A stretch of DNA of 33,756 nucleotides from an uncultured Caulobacterales bacterium (GCA_938001915.1 CALLBD010000020.1:1-33756), one strand, 5' to 3'. Positions 23,822-33,667 are shown, numbered from the stretch's first letter. Translations and numbers: made by a program. The notes: generated by a model not told the origin, from the sequence alone.

Positions 23822-26811
23822 GCGCGCCGCAGGTTTATAACATGCCGTCAGGCGTTCCGTTTCTGGAGAGTTTAGCCAGGGGACTGCGCGCTAAATTTGG
23901 GGAAGATTTACACTCAGGTTTAATTTTATTGCCCACCCGCCGCGCCGTTCGCGGTCTCGGAGAGGCATTTGTTACAGCCGCAAAAGATGACGGTATCCGC
24001 GCCGCGCTCCTCCCGCGCCTGCGCCCGCTTGCGGATATTGACCCCGAAGAACCGCCTTTTGAACCGGGCGAATTAGTGGGCAAAGTCGGCCCCAGCATTG
24101 ACCCCACTTTGCGCCGATTTGAAATGGCGAAGATTGTGGCGGCCTATCATGCGCGCGCGATGGATTTGCCTTTGGATGCGGCGACCGCGCTCGCGATGGC
24201 CGACCCTTTACTCGCGATTTTAGATGATGCTGCCCTTGAAGAAGCCAAGCTTACCCAAAGCGACGCTTGGGCGCGGTTGATGGGGGAGGCGGCTAAACAT
24301 TTCCAAGATGCTGCGACGCTCTATAAAATTATCCAAGATTACTGGCCAGCTCGTTTGGCTGAATTGAATATGGAGGAGCCGCAAACGCGCAAGGTGAAAC
24401 TCCTTGATGCCCTGGCCGATCATTGGAAAAATAATCCACCAGATTATCCCGTCATCATTGCAGGCTCCACGGGTAGCCTTCGGGCTACGCGGAGACTGAT
24501 GCGTGTTGTGGCAAACCTGCCCCGTGGTATGGTCGTTTTGCCGGGGTTCCAAGCCACTGATAATGATGAGACTTGGGCGAAGATTGACGAACAACATCCC
24601 CAATATGCGATGAAGCTTTTGGTTGATGGGCTCGGCATTGATCGCGGTGAGGTTCGTAATTTTCAAACCGATGTTGCGGGGGCAAAAGTAAAAGATACCA
24701 AACGTCTCGCGCGCACGCGGGTATTAGAAGAAGCGCTTGTGCCTGCCTCGCGCACGGCAGACTGGCTTGCGCGCATAGGGAAGCTGGAAACCGATTTTGG
24801 CTCCGTCATATTTGACAATGCGGTTGAGGGTTTATCTCTGGTTGAAGCCCGTTCTGACGCCGAGGAAGCGCTCGCCATCGCGCTTATCATGCGTGAGGCT
24901 TTGGAAGATAAATCCAAAACCGCCGCGCTGGTTACGCCTGATCAAACCTTGGCGCGGCGGGTGAGGGCGCGTCTGTCGCGCTGGGATGTGGATGTTGATA
25001 TGTCCCAAGGCGAACCCTTAGCCGAGACACCAATCGGCGTGTTTTTGGATGCGGTTTTGTCCGTCGCGCAGATGCCTAATGGACCTGTAGAAAAGGCTGT
25101 ATTATTTGGGCATAGCTTGACGGGATTGGGTCAATCACCTGCGCAGATTTTAGCCGCGTGGCACGAGGTTGAACACACGGCTTATCGCGTAGAGACAAAA
25201 GTTGGCGCCCCAGAGCGCCCCTTGAGTGAGATTGAACGCGCTTTAAAACAGGCCCTGGAATCGCTTGCCGCGTTACAGGGAAAATGCCCTGTTTCTGTTT
25301 GGACTCTGGCCCTTATTGAGGCAGCGGAAGCGATTGCTGCGAGGACAGAGGATGCAGGCAGCTATTATCTTTGGCGCGGAGAAGCGGGTGAGCGCGCCGC
25401 ACAATTATTAGAACATATCATTATTTACGGCGATAATTTGCCAGAGGTGGATGGCGTTGGGTTTGCCCGCCTCTTGCGGCAGCTCATGACAGGTATTGTT
25501 GTTCGTCCGCGCGGCGGCACCCATCCGCGCCTCGCAATTTTAGGGCCGTTAGAGGCCCGTATGGTAGACGCTGATATTATTGTATTGGGCGGATTGAATG
25601 AAGGCATTTGGCCAGCCTCGCCGTCACTCGGGCCATTTCTTTCGCGCGGGATGCGGCGTGATATGAAGCTCTCCTTACCAGAGCGCCGCTATGGTTTGGC
25701 AGCCCATGATTTCTTTGAACTCGCCTCAAATCCAAATGTCTATCTTACGCGCTCTAAACGTTCTGACTCTGGACCGACAATTGCCTCGCGTTGGGTGTGG
25801 CGATTGAAAACGCTGCTGCAAGGCGCTGTGGGCGAAGCGGGCGTGGCGGCGCGGCTGGGCACAGCTAATCACTATTTGTCTTTGGCGCAACGGCTAGATT
25901 TTGTCCCTGCCGAAAAGGTCACCCCCGCAAAAGCGCCCCAACCGAAACCGGCTGTTGATAAGCGCTGGACAACGGAAAAAGGCCGCAGCTTATCTATTAC
26001 AGAGGTGAAAACGCTCATTCGTGATCCTTATTCGATATATGGAAAACATGTATTAGGTCTGAGGCGATTGAAAGATTTGGGGCATCAGAATGGTGCGTCT
26101 GAATTCGGGTCTGCCATTCATTTAGGAATCGAAAATTTCCTCACCCATAACACAGCTCCCTTTACGGAAGGTGATGATGCTGTTTTGGTTGAGGCCCTAA
26201 ATGCAGCCTTTTATCTCTATGGATATAGTCCCGAAATCATTGCTAAAGAGGAAGCTCGCTTCCGCGTTATCGCGGAAGGTTTGCGCTTAGAATTAAATGC
26301 GCGGGCGATGGAGAGTTTTGAACAAAAAGGATTGGAAGTTTGGGGCGAAGCCAGCATTCCAGACCGCGATTTCACCGTGCGCGGTAAGATGGATTATGTC
26401 GAACGCGGCATAGATGGTTATGGCTTTGTAGATTTTAAAACGGGCATCCCAGCCAGTGACGGAGAAGTTGCAGCCGGTTTTGACCCACAGCTACCCCTCG
26501 CGGCCTTTATTCTGCGTGAAGGCGGTTTGAAGGGGCATAAACCCGCGAGCACGGCGCGACTTGGATATATTCGGATCAAAGGATCCAATGGGGATTTCAA
26601 ATATACGCCTATCGGAGAGAAAAAAACGGTTGAGCAACTCGTGGATGAGTCTGTTGAAACCCTAACCAAACTCATCGACCGATATGACGAACCCAAGACG
26701 CCTTATGAATCACAAGTACGGTCCAAATATACGAATAGCTGGTCCGATTTTGATGATCTTGCGCGGCGCGCAGAATGGGCGGGTATAGATGGAAATGTCA
26801 GCGATGCCTGA
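23818..26811 (+). CDS. addB: double-strand break repair protein AddB
   Basis: A 997-residue subunit of the AddAB helicase-nuclease that resects DNA double-strand ends for RecA. The N-terminal helicase-like part begins GLILLPTRRAVRGLGEAF, where a Walker A lysine motif would be expected but is absent; this is normal for the alphaproteobacterial AddB type. The C-terminal RecB-like nuclease has GSAIHLGIENFL and GKMDYVE ... GFVDFKTG, with Asp872 and Lys874 as active-site residues. I see no C-terminal cysteine cluster like the iron-sulfur site of Bacillus AddB. Translation is coupled to murU by ATGA, and it overlaps addA. Confidence 0.96.
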   Translation: MSAPQVYNMPSGVPFLESLARGLRAKFGEDLHSGLILLPTRRAVRGLGEAFVTAAKDDGIRAALLPRLRPLADIDPEEPPFEPGELVGKVGPSIDPTLRRFEMAKIVAAYHARAMDLPLDAATALAMADPLLAILDDAALEEAKLTQSDAWARLMGEAAKHFQDAATLYKIIQDYWPARLAELNMEEPQTRKVKLLDALADHWKNNPPDYPVIIAGSTGSLRATRRLMRVVANLPRGMVVLPGFQATDNDETWAKIDEQHPQYAMKLLVDGLGIDRGEVRNFQTDVAGAKVKDTKRLARTRVLEEALVPASRTADWLARIGKLETDFGSVIFDNAVEGLSLVEARSDAEEALAIALIMREALEDKSKTAALVTPDQTLARRVRARLSRWDVDVDMSQGEPLAETPIGVFLDAVLSVAQMPNGPVEKAVLFGHSLTGLGQSPAQILAAWHEVEHTAYRVETKVGAPERPLSEIERALKQALESLAALQGKCPVSVWTLALIEAAEAIAARTEDAGSYYLWRGEAGERAAQLLEHIIIYGDNLPEVDGVGFARLLRQLMTGIVVRPRGGTHPRLAILGPLEARMVDADIIVLGGLNEGIWPASPSLGPFLSRGMRRDMKLSLPERRYGLAAHDFFELASNPNVYLTRSKRSDSGPTIASRWVWRLKTLLQGAVGEAGVAARLGTANHYLSLAQRLDFVPAEKVTPAKAPQPKPAVDKRWTTEKGRSLSITEVKTLIRDPYSIYGKHVLGLRRLKDLGHQNGASEFGSAIHLGIENFLTHNTAPFTEGDDAVLVEALNAAFYLYGYSPEIIAKEEARFRVIAEGLRLELNARAMESFEQKGLEVWGEASIPDRDFTVRGKMDYVERGIDGYGFVDFKTGIPASDGEVAAGFDPQLPLAAFILREGGLKGHKPASTARLGYIRIKGSNGDFKYTPIGEKKTVEQLVDESVETLTKLIDRYDEPKTPYESQVRSKYTNSWSDFDDLARRAEWAGIDGNVSDA

Positions 26812-29800
26812 TACTTTCTCCAAAATGACCCCGTTTGAACGTGCAACTCACGCCCAGCGCATGGCCGCTGACCCGTCTGGAACGCGTCTGGCGGCCGCCA
26901 ATGCAGGATCGGGGAAGACCCGGGTTTTGGTCGACCGCGTCTCGCGCATATTGCTGGGCGGGACAGAGCCCGAAGATATTCTTTGTTTGACCTACACCAA
27001 AGCGGCGGCCTCCGAGATGCAAGAACGGCTCTTTGCGACATTGGGGACATGGTCAGTCCTTGATGATGATAAGCTGAGAGGAGGTTTGACGATGTTATTT
27101 GGCCAAGCGCCGGAGACATTGTCCCCGCCCGTGGAGCTGCCGAAAGCGCGGGAACTTTTCGCGAAAGCGTTGGAAACGCCCGAAGGCCTGAAGGTTCAGA
27201 CCATTCATGCCTTTTGTGAACGCATCTTGTCGCGTTTTCCAATTGAAGCGGGCATTTTACCCGGCTTTGAGCCGTTGGATGATGTCGAAATGGCGGCGCT
27301 GCGCGGCGAAGTGGAGACGCAAATTTTACGCGGTGCCATGGCGCTGCCCAATGGAAAACTTGCCAATGCGCTGGCGGTTTTGACATTAGAGCGCGCCGAT
27401 GCCTCATTAGAGGAGTTGTTTACGTGGATGGCCTTTAATCCGCAGAAGATTGCGGCATGGGAAGCGGCAGGCCTGGAGAGTTTGGCAGAGAGCCTTAAGC
27501 TCGGAGAGGAAAGAGACCGAGATAGGGTTGCGGCTAAACTTTGGGCGCGGCTTGACCGCACAGAAATGGCGGCGGTTTCAGCGGCCCTGAAAACGGGCGG
27601 CGCAAATGATGTAAAACGCGGCGTCATGATTGATGCGGCCTTGTCTGCGCCCGATGCGATAACAGCGTTGAGCGAAATTCGGCATGTTTATTTTGCGAAG
27701 AATAAGCCCGACTTAAAGTCAAAATTTTACGACGCAAAAACGAAAGAGATTGCGAAGAATTGGATTGATAGCCATTCGCTGGATATTACGGAGGCGGATG
27801 AAGCTATCCGCGCCTGCCATATATTTGCGCTGACGGAATCCGTATTTACTCTGTCTATACAATATGCGGCGCTGTATGCCGAGGCCAAGCGCCGTGCGCG
27901 TGGGTTGGATTATTCGGACCAAATTCTTTTTGTGCGGCGTCTCCTGCAAAACTCAGAAGCTGCAGAATGGGTACGCTATAAATTGGACGGCGGGATTAAA
28001 CATATCCTTTTGGACGAAGCGCAAGATACCTCACCAGAGCAATGGCATATTATAAATATTCTCGCAGAGCCCTTCTTCCAGCCTAGCCCCGATGAGGATT
28101 CGCGTAAGCCCCGAACCTTATTTGCCGTGGGGGATGAGAAGCAGTCTATCTATGGCTTCCAAGGGGCTAAGCCGGAGGAATTCCTGACGGAAATTCGCAA
28201 ACATTCAGAACATGCCACAACAGATATTCGCATGGCGATGTCTTTTCGTTCCACGCAGGAAGTTTTAAATGTCGTCGACGCCGTTTTATTTGACTGCGGC
28301 GCTATGCAAGCCATGTTCAGCGCGGAAGAGTTTCCGCCCGCCAGTGATGAGGTGCGTCATATTGCGTACCGGCAAGACAAGGGCCTCGTCGAGCTTTGGC
28401 CTGTAACGCCGCCGCCAGAAAAAATTGAAGATAGGGAAGCTTGGGACACCACGCCCGTGGACGCAGCGGGGGAAGGGCATCAGATTGAAGTCCTGTCCAA
28501 AACAATCGCGTCTACCGTCAAATCTTGGATTGAGGACGGCGCGCCCGTTTTTGACCGCGCCAGGAAACAGACGCGGCCCATAAAGCCTCAAGATGTTCTT
28601 ATTCTTGTGCGGCGGCGCGGACCTTTATTTGAATCTCTTATTCGGCAGCTCAAACGCCATGAAATTCCTATTGCAGGGGCGGACCGTTTGGAGCTGTCGG
28701 AGGCGATAATTGTCAAAGATTTAATTGCATTGTCGCGTGTCTGCCTTTTGCCGTCGGATGATTTATCCTTGGCCGAGACGTTGAAGTCGCCGCTCTTTGG
28801 GTTTGATGACGCGGCATTGATGAAGGTGGCAATTGATCGCCCCGCCTCGCTTTGGGAGGCTTTAGAAAGCCGTGCGCCCGACGCGCATCAAGTCTTATCG
28901 GATTTCATCGACCTTTCACAAAACCTGACGCCTTATGATTTTTACGCCCGTGTGCTAGATTATAAAGACGCAGATGGGCGCGCCATGCGGGAGAGATTTT
29001 ACCAAAGATTATCGCTCGAAGCCCGCGATGCGCTAGAGGCGTTTTTGCATCAAGCTTTAGAACATCAAAGCCGCACAGCGCCTAACCTGCAAACTTTCCT
29101 CAACGCCTTCTCCCAAGGCGAGGTTCAGATCAAACGCGAGCAGGATAGTAGCCTCTCCGAAGTAAGGGTCATGACCGTCCACGGCGCGAAAGGCCTAGAG
29201 TCGCCGATCGTAATTTTACCAGATACGACAAATACGCCTACGCTGCGCGAGGTCCTCTTGCCTGATGAGTCTGGTGGACAGATTTGGAACAAGAGCGGTT
29301 CGGTCCATAGCGACGCCCTCAAAGAGGCGGCCAAAACGCGTATGGAGCAAGAACAGCTTCGCCTGCTTTATGTCGCTATGACGCGGGCGGAATCGCGCCT
29401 GATTGTCTGCGGACCGCATGTAGGCAAAGAAAATGCAAAGCTAAAACCAGGCTGTTGGTATGATTGGATGAAGCGCGGCTTAGAGGCGCTTGAGGCCAAT
29501 GCCTATGATGCGCCTTTTACGCGCGAAGTGAACGGCGAGGTGATTACGGGCCTTAGATATGGCGCGCAGCCAGAACCATGTGGTCCTGAGACTAAGCTTG
29601 AGCCAAGTGAAATCTCAGAGCTACCTGATTGGGTGAACACGCCAGCCGCGAAAGAAGGTCACCGCCAGCGCGTGACACCTTCGCATCTTTTATCTAATCC
29701 CCCCATCGATATGCCTGTGCGCTCACCTGGATTATCGTCTGACCCTAACGTGTTTAGGCGCGGCAACCTTATCCATAAGCTGTTGGAAATCCTGCCCGAT

Positions 29801-30274
29801 ATCGCGCCGATGCGCAGGCGGGACACCGCCGAGAAAATGCTCTCAGCCTATAGTGATGTTTCCGAGGTACTACGGGCACAAATTACGGAAGAGGTTTTCG
29901 CCGTTCTGGAACATCCAGACTTCGCAGAGATTTTTGCGCCGGGCTCGCGTGCCGAAGTAAGTTTGGCAGGCTCCGCCAAAGGCTTGCCAGACGGGCTATA
30001 TTTGAATGCACAAATTGACAGGCTCTGCGTCACGTCAGACAGCGTGACAATTGTGGATTATAAATCAAACCGTCCACCGCCCACTCGGCCCGAAGATGTC
30101 GCGGATTTATATTTGGGGCAGATGGCAGCTTACCGCGAACTGGCGCGGGAAATTTACCCCGACCGGACAATAAACTGTGCTTTGTTGTGGACGGATGGTC
30201 CGTATTTAATGCCGCTCCCTGAGGAGTTATTGGATGCTGCCTTGCAGAAAGTCGCAGCGCTCCCTATTTCCTGA
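26789..30274 (+). CDS. addA: double-strand break repair helicase-nuclease AddA
   Basis: A 1161-residue UvrD/Rep-type helicase joined to a RecB-type nuclease, the motor subunit of AddAB. Walker A is ANAGSGKTRVLV (37-48), Walker B HILLDEAQDTSPEQW, motif III VGDEKQSIYGFQGA, motif V MTVHGAKGLESPIV and motif VI LLYVAMTRAE. The nuclease domain has RGNLIHKLLE and IVDYKSN (Asp1090, Lys1092). ATGs at 26789, 26795 and 26804 are all in frame within the end of addB; the first is reported but the exact start is open. The stop lies 31 bases before trxA. Confidence 0.97.
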   Translation: MEMSAMPDTFSKMTPFERATHAQRMAADPSGTRLAAANAGSGKTRVLVDRVSRILLGGTEPEDILCLTYTKAAASEMQERLFATLGTWSVLDDDKLRGGLTMLFGQAPETLSPPVELPKARELFAKALETPEGLKVQTIHAFCERILSRFPIEAGILPGFEPLDDVEMAALRGEVETQILRGAMALPNGKLANALAVLTLERADASLEELFTWMAFNPQKIAAWEAAGLESLAESLKLGEERDRDRVAAKLWARLDRTEMAAVSAALKTGGANDVKRGVMIDAALSAPDAITALSEIRHVYFAKNKPDLKSKFYDAKTKEIAKNWIDSHSLDITEADEAIRACHIFALTESVFTLSIQYAALYAEAKRRARGLDYSDQILFVRRLLQNSEAAEWVRYKLDGGIKHILLDEAQDTSPEQWHIINILAEPFFQPSPDEDSRKPRTLFAVGDEKQSIYGFQGAKPEEFLTEIRKHSEHATTDIRMAMSFRSTQEVLNVVDAVLFDCGAMQAMFSAEEFPPASDEVRHIAYRQDKGLVELWPVTPPPEKIEDREAWDTTPVDAAGEGHQIEVLSKTIASTVKSWIEDGAPVFDRARKQTRPIKPQDVLILVRRRGPLFESLIRQLKRHEIPIAGADRLELSEAIIVKDLIALSRVCLLPSDDLSLAETLKSPLFGFDDAALMKVAIDRPASLWEALESRAPDAHQVLSDFIDLSQNLTPYDFYARVLDYKDADGRAMRERFYQRLSLEARDALEAFLHQALEHQSRTAPNLQTFLNAFSQGEVQIKREQDSSLSEVRVMTVHGAKGLESPIVILPDTTNTPTLREVLLPDESGGQIWNKSGSVHSDALKEAAKTRMEQEQLRLLYVAMTRAESRLIVCGPHVGKENAKLKPGCWYDWMKRGLEALEANAYDAPFTREVNGEVITGLRYGAQPEPCGPETKLEPSEISELPDWVNTPAAKEGHRQRVTPSHLLSNPPIDMPVRSPGLSSDPNVFRRGNLIHKLLEILPDIAPMRRRDTAEKMLSAYSDVSEVLRAQITEEVFAVLEHPDFAEIFAPGSRAEVSLAGSAKGLPDGLYLNAQIDRLCVTSDSVTIVDYKSNRPPPTRPEDVADLYLGQMAAYRELAREIYPDRTINCALLWTDGPYLMPLPEELLDAALQKVAALPIS

Positions 30275-30305
30275 GTCACACAATGATTCCATTCAGGAGA
30301 GTCCT

Positions 30306-30626
30306 ATGGCCACACAAGCCGTCACAGACGCCAGTTTTAAAGAAGATGTTCTCGATTCTGACACGCCCGTCCTGCTAGACTTTTGGGCAGAATGGTGTGG
30401 CCCGTGTAAAAAAATGGGTCCGATGCTAGAGGATGTCTCGGAAGAATTCGATGGCCGCGCGAAAATCGCAAAAATGGATATTCAGGAAAATCCCGATACA
30501 CCCGGCAAATTCCATGTGCGGGGCATCCCAACGCTCATGATTTTCAAAGGCGGGCAAGTCGTTGCCACGAAAGTCGGAGAAATGAACAAGGCCAAACTTA
30601 AGGAATGGCTTGAAGAGCACGCTTAA
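30306..30626 (+). CDS. trxA: thioredoxin
   Basis: A 106-residue cytosolic thioredoxin, with active site Cys31-Gly-Pro-Cys34 in FWAEWCGPCKKMGP and the cis-proline in VRGIPTLMIFKGGQ. The ATG at 30306 has AGGAG seven bases upstream; a longer frame upstream is not protein-like. It is the last gene of the tsaE-to-trxA run. trxA next to addA and folC is common in alphaproteobacteria. Its stop is one base away from the stop of the convergent folC gene. Confidence 0.98.
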   Translation: MATQAVTDASFKEDVLDSDTPVLLDFWAEWCGPCKKMGPMLEDVSEEFDGRAKIAKMDIQENPDTPGKFHVRGIPTLMIFKGGQVVATKVGEMNKAKLKEWLEEHA

Positions 30627-30627
30627 C

Positions 30628-31935
30628 CTAAGCGGATAAAACCTGCCCCGCCAAGTAGAGAGAGCCGCAGATTAAAATACGCGGCGGGATAATCGGTTCC
30701 GCTGCGTCTTGGCGCGACAAAGCCTCGCCTGTGTTAATGGCGCGCTGCACGGCGTCCGTCAGGTTTTTTGCCACTTGGGCTAATATCCCGCGATTTTCAG
30801 CGAGCTCCTTGAGTGTGTCTTGCGACAGTGCGGGCGAGCCAGGAATGTCCACGGCGATTAGCGCGCTGGCGAGACCAGAAAATTCATCCAAGAATTTTCC
30901 AGCGTCCTTATTTCCTAAAATTCCCATGACGAGAATAAGCGGTCTTTCTGTTTTGTCTTGAAGCTCCGCCATGACCGTTGCAAGGGCTGCTGCGGCGTGA
31001 GGGTTATGCCCGCCGTCGAGCCAAAGCTCTCCGCCAGATTCTGCCACCATATCTGCAAAGGGCCCCGTGGTGAGATTTTGCATGCGCGCAGGCCAGCGGA
31101 CCTGTTTTAGACCTGCGGCAATCGATTTGTCCGATAAGCCGAGACTTCGCGCGGCCGCAATCGCGACACCCGCATTGTCAATTTGATGCGCGCCAATCAA
31201 AGCGGGGCGCGGCAAATCCATCAAGACATCATCCGCGTCAAATACCATACGGTCTTGTTCGCGGTAGGCCCGAAAGTCTTCGGTGAGGAATTGAATGGGT
31301 GCGCGGTGTTTAGCGGCTTCATTGCGCAGCACGGCTCTCACTAAATCTTCCTGCCGCCCCGCAAAGACGGGGACATGATCTTTGATGATGCCCGCTTTCT
31401 CGCGCGCAATTCCCGCGAGGTCTCGGCCCAAAAATTCGGCGTGGTCATAATTGACGGGGGTGATGATACTGACGGCGGGATCGAACACATTCGTCGCATC
31501 ATAGCGCCCGCCAAGCCCGACTTCGATAAGGGCGAAATCGGCCGCATGTTCAGAGAAGGCGAGAAAGGCGGCCGCCGTTGTGGCTTCAAAGAAAGAGAGC
31601 GGCTCGCCGCCATTGGCGTCCATTACGCGCCGCAGCACATCCAGTAGAACCTCATCGCCAATCTCTTGCGAGCCAATCGTCATGCGTTCATTGAAACGCA
31701 CCAAATGGGGGGAGGTGTAGATATGGGCGGTCTTGCCGTCGGCCTCTATCATCGCGCGTAGAAAAGCGGTGGTGGAGCCTTTGCCGTTTGTCCCCGCGAT
31801 ATGCACGGCGGGCGGTAAGTTTAAATGTGGATTGCCCAGCGCTTTTAAGACCCGTTCAACACGTCCTAAGCCGAGGTCGATTTTCTTGGGGTGCAACGCT
31901 GTGAGCTGCGCGAGGACCGTGTCGAGCTTAGACAG
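30628..31935 (-). CDS. folC: bifunctional folylpolyglutamate/dihydrofolate synthase, probable CTG start
   Basis: FolC adds glutamate to dihydropteroate and to tetrahydrofolates. Motifs: the P-loop HIAGTNGKGSTTAFLRAM, TSPHLVRFNERM, the metal region LIEVGLGGRYDATNVF, and LWLDGGHNPHAAAAL. A TTG at 31896 starts a 422-residue frame at HPKKIDLGLGR, but that cuts off conserved N-terminal residues and has no ribosome site. Thirteen codons upstream a CTG at 31935 gives SKLDTVLAQLTALHPKKIDLGL, the expected family N-terminus. It has GGAG seven bases before it, inside the end of accD, and a TAG two codons upstream excludes any earlier start. I therefore report CTG, total 435 residues, with TTG as the alternative. 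Confidence 0.93.
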   Translation of the reverse strand: MSKLDTVLAQLTALHPKKIDLGLGRVERVLKALGNPHLNLPPAVHIAGTNGKGSTTAFLRAMIEADGKTAHIYTSPHLVRFNERMTIGSQEIGDEVLLDVLRRVMDANGGEPLSFFEATTAAAFLAFSEHAADFALIEVGLGGRYDATNVFDPAVSIITPVNYDHAEFLGRDLAGIAREKAGIIKDHVPVFAGRQEDLVRAVLRNEAAKHRAPIQFLTEDFRAYREQDRMVFDADDVLMDLPRPALIGAHQIDNAGVAIAAARSLGLSDKSIAAGLKQVRWPARMQNLTTGPFADMVAESGGELWLDGGHNPHAAAALATVMAELQDKTERPLILVMGILGNKDAGKFLDEFSGLASALIAVDIPGSPALSQDTLKELAENRGILAQVAKNLTDAVQRAINTGEALSRQDAAEPIIPPRILICGSLYLAGQVLSA

Positions 31936-32806
31936 GGTCTAGCTCCGCCACGTGATTTGCGTCTTGTTTCATCAATACGGATAAAATATCGCCTAAGACT
32001 TTGCGCATATCGCGCCGCGCCACAACGCGGTCAATCATGCCGTGTTCTTCGAGATATTCTGCGCGCTGGAACCCTTCGGGAAGTTTTTCGCGGATAGTTT
32101 CCTCAATCACGCGCGGTCCCGCAAAACAGATAAGCGCGCCCGGTTCCGCGAGTTGAATATCGCCGAGCATGGCATAGCTGGCGGTGACGCCGCCCGTTGT
32201 CGGGTCGCAGAGGACAACAATATAGGGCAGGTTGTTTTCGCGTAACTCTTGGACAGCGATGGTGGTACGCGGCATTTGCATTAAGGACAGTGCGCCTTCT
32301 TGCATGCGCGCGCCGCCTGCTGCGGTGAAGGCCACCAGCGGAAGCCCGTTTTCAACCGCATATTCCGCCGCGCGGATAAAACCTTCGCCCGCGGCCATAC
32401 CGAGTGAGCCGCCCATAAAGGCAAAGTTCTGGACAAGGACCACGGTTTTCACACCGCGAATGCTGCCAACGCCAATGGACATGGCATCATCATCGCCCGT
32501 TTTGGCACGGGCTTTTTTCAAGCGATCCGTATATTTCTGGTCGTCTTTAAATTTCAGCGGATCTTTTGCCACGGCTGGAATTTCGACGGTTTCATATTCG
32601 CCGTCATCAAAAGTATATTGCAGGCGCAGTTTTGGCCCAATACGCATATGATGACCCGCAGGCGTCACATGAAATAGACCAGGCAGGTCCGCCGCGAAAA
32701 TCATCTCATTCGACTTCGGACATTTTACCCAAAGATTATCGGGCGTGTCCTTCTTCGTGAAGATGGATTTAACGCCAGGCGGCGTGAGTTTTTGAAGCCA
32801 ATTCAT
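31928..32806 (-). CDS. accD: acetyl-CoA carboxylase carboxyltransferase subunit beta
   Basis: A 292-residue beta subunit that with AccA transfers carboxyl from biotin to acetyl-CoA for fatty-acid synthesis. The crotonase-fold domain is complete (NFAFMGGSLGMAAGE, TAAGGARMQEG, TTGGVTASYAMLGD, FAGPRVIEETI). The N-terminal zinc ribbon is degenerate: only Cys29 of the usual four cysteines remains (KCPKSNE ... VTPAGHH), although the flanking LW-KCP and HHMRIGPKLR are kept. Loss of these cysteines is known in other alphaproteobacterial AccD proteins. It lies between trpA (11 bases upstream) and folC (overlapping by 8 bases if folC starts at CTG). Confidence 0.97.
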   Translation of the reverse strand: MNWLQKLTPPGVKSIFTKKDTPDNLWVKCPKSNEMIFAADLPGLFHVTPAGHHMRIGPKLRLQYTFDDGEYETVEIPAVAKDPLKFKDDQKYTDRLKKARAKTGDDDAMSIGVGSIRGVKTVVLVQNFAFMGGSLGMAAGEGFIRAAEYAVENGLPLVAFTAAGGARMQEGALSLMQMPRTTIAVQELRENNLPYIVVLCDPTTGGVTASYAMLGDIQLAEPGALICFAGPRVIEETIREKLPEGFQRAEYLEEHGMIDRVVARRDMRKVLGDILSVLMKQDANHVAELDPV

Positions 32807-32817
32807 AGCGGGAGTCT

Positions 32818-33609
32818 CTAGCCTGAATGGACCGCTTCAGCAAGTGAACGAATGAGAGTCAGTGCAGCCTCTGGACCTTCTTCATCAAGCGTTTTCACAA
32901 TCGCCGTCCCGACCACAACGCCGTCCGCATCTTTGGCGACTTCGCGCGCGCGTTCGGGGGTTTTGACGCCAAAGCCCACGACGACGGGGAGCTTCGCGGC
33001 CTCGCGCACGCGGGTGACTTGTTCGGTGATAGAGCCGGCTTGGGCAAAACTATCGCCCGTAATGCCCGTCATGGAGACATAATAAACGAACCCCTTGGTG
33101 CCCGCGACAACGCGCGGCAAGCGCTCGGCATCAGTTGTAGGCGTGGCGAGGCGGATAAGCGCGAGGTCATGGGTCTCGAAAGCGGCGCGCAGCTCTGCGT
33201 CCTCTTCGGGCGGCAGGTCGACAATAATCGCGCCGTCTATGCCTGCGGTTTTCGCGGCTTTGGCAAAGGCCTCATATCCCATGTAATGAAGGGGGTTCGC
33301 ATAGCCCATGACGATGATGGGTGTTGCGTCATTGGTTTTTCGAAACTCGGCGGCCATTTCCAAAACGGTTGTCAAAGTCGTGCCAGATTTCCGCGCGCGG
33401 ATTCCCGCGTTCTCAATGACAATGCCGTCCGCCATGGGGTCGGTAAAGGGTATGCCCAATTCGATGATGTCCACCCCGGCTTCGGGAAGGGCATTGAGGA
33501 ATTTTTGCGAAACCTCGCGGTCCGGATCGCCCGCCATCATATATGCGACAAAAGCAGCTTGGCCTTTGGCTTTACGGGCGGCGAAAGTTTGGTTGATACG
33601 GTGGGTCAT
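32818..33609 (-). CDS. trpA: tryptophan synthase alpha subunit
   Basis: A 263-residue alpha subunit that cleaves indole-3-glycerol phosphate and feeds indole to TrpB. Catalytic Glu50 (IIELGIPF) and Asp61 (TDPMADG) are present, along with the phosphate-binding loops MTGITGDS, VGFGVKTPE and DGVVVGTAIVK. The ATG at 33609 gives the usual start. It is the first gene of trpA-accD-folC as seen here. The 147 bases upstream do not contain the expected end of trpB, which commonly adjoins trpA in this group. The beta subunit gene is therefore separated or elsewhere. Confidence 0.98.
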   Translation of the reverse strand: MTHRINQTFAARKAKGQAAFVAYMMAGDPDREVSQKFLNALPEAGVDIIELGIPFTDPMADGIVIENAGIRARKSGTTLTTVLEMAAEFRKTNDATPIIVMGYANPLHYMGYEAFAKAAKTAGIDGAIIVDLPPEEDAELRAAFETHDLALIRLATPTTDAERLPRVVAGTKGFVYYVSMTGITGDSFAQAGSITEQVTRVREAAKLPVVVGFGVKTPERAREVAKDADGVVVGTAIVKTLDEEGPEAALTLIRSLAEAVHSG

Positions 33610-33667
33610 ATTCGAAAAGCAGCTAAAGTTTTACCGTAGCTTTGACCAGCAAAAATTGTTTTTAAAC

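Noticed and set aside
23818-26811. AddB lacking Walker A and a C-terminal cysteine cluster as a sign of damage
   Set aside because: The alphaproteobacterial AddB type normally lacks the Walker A motif, and the nuclease motif is intact, so this is a lineage feature and not decay.
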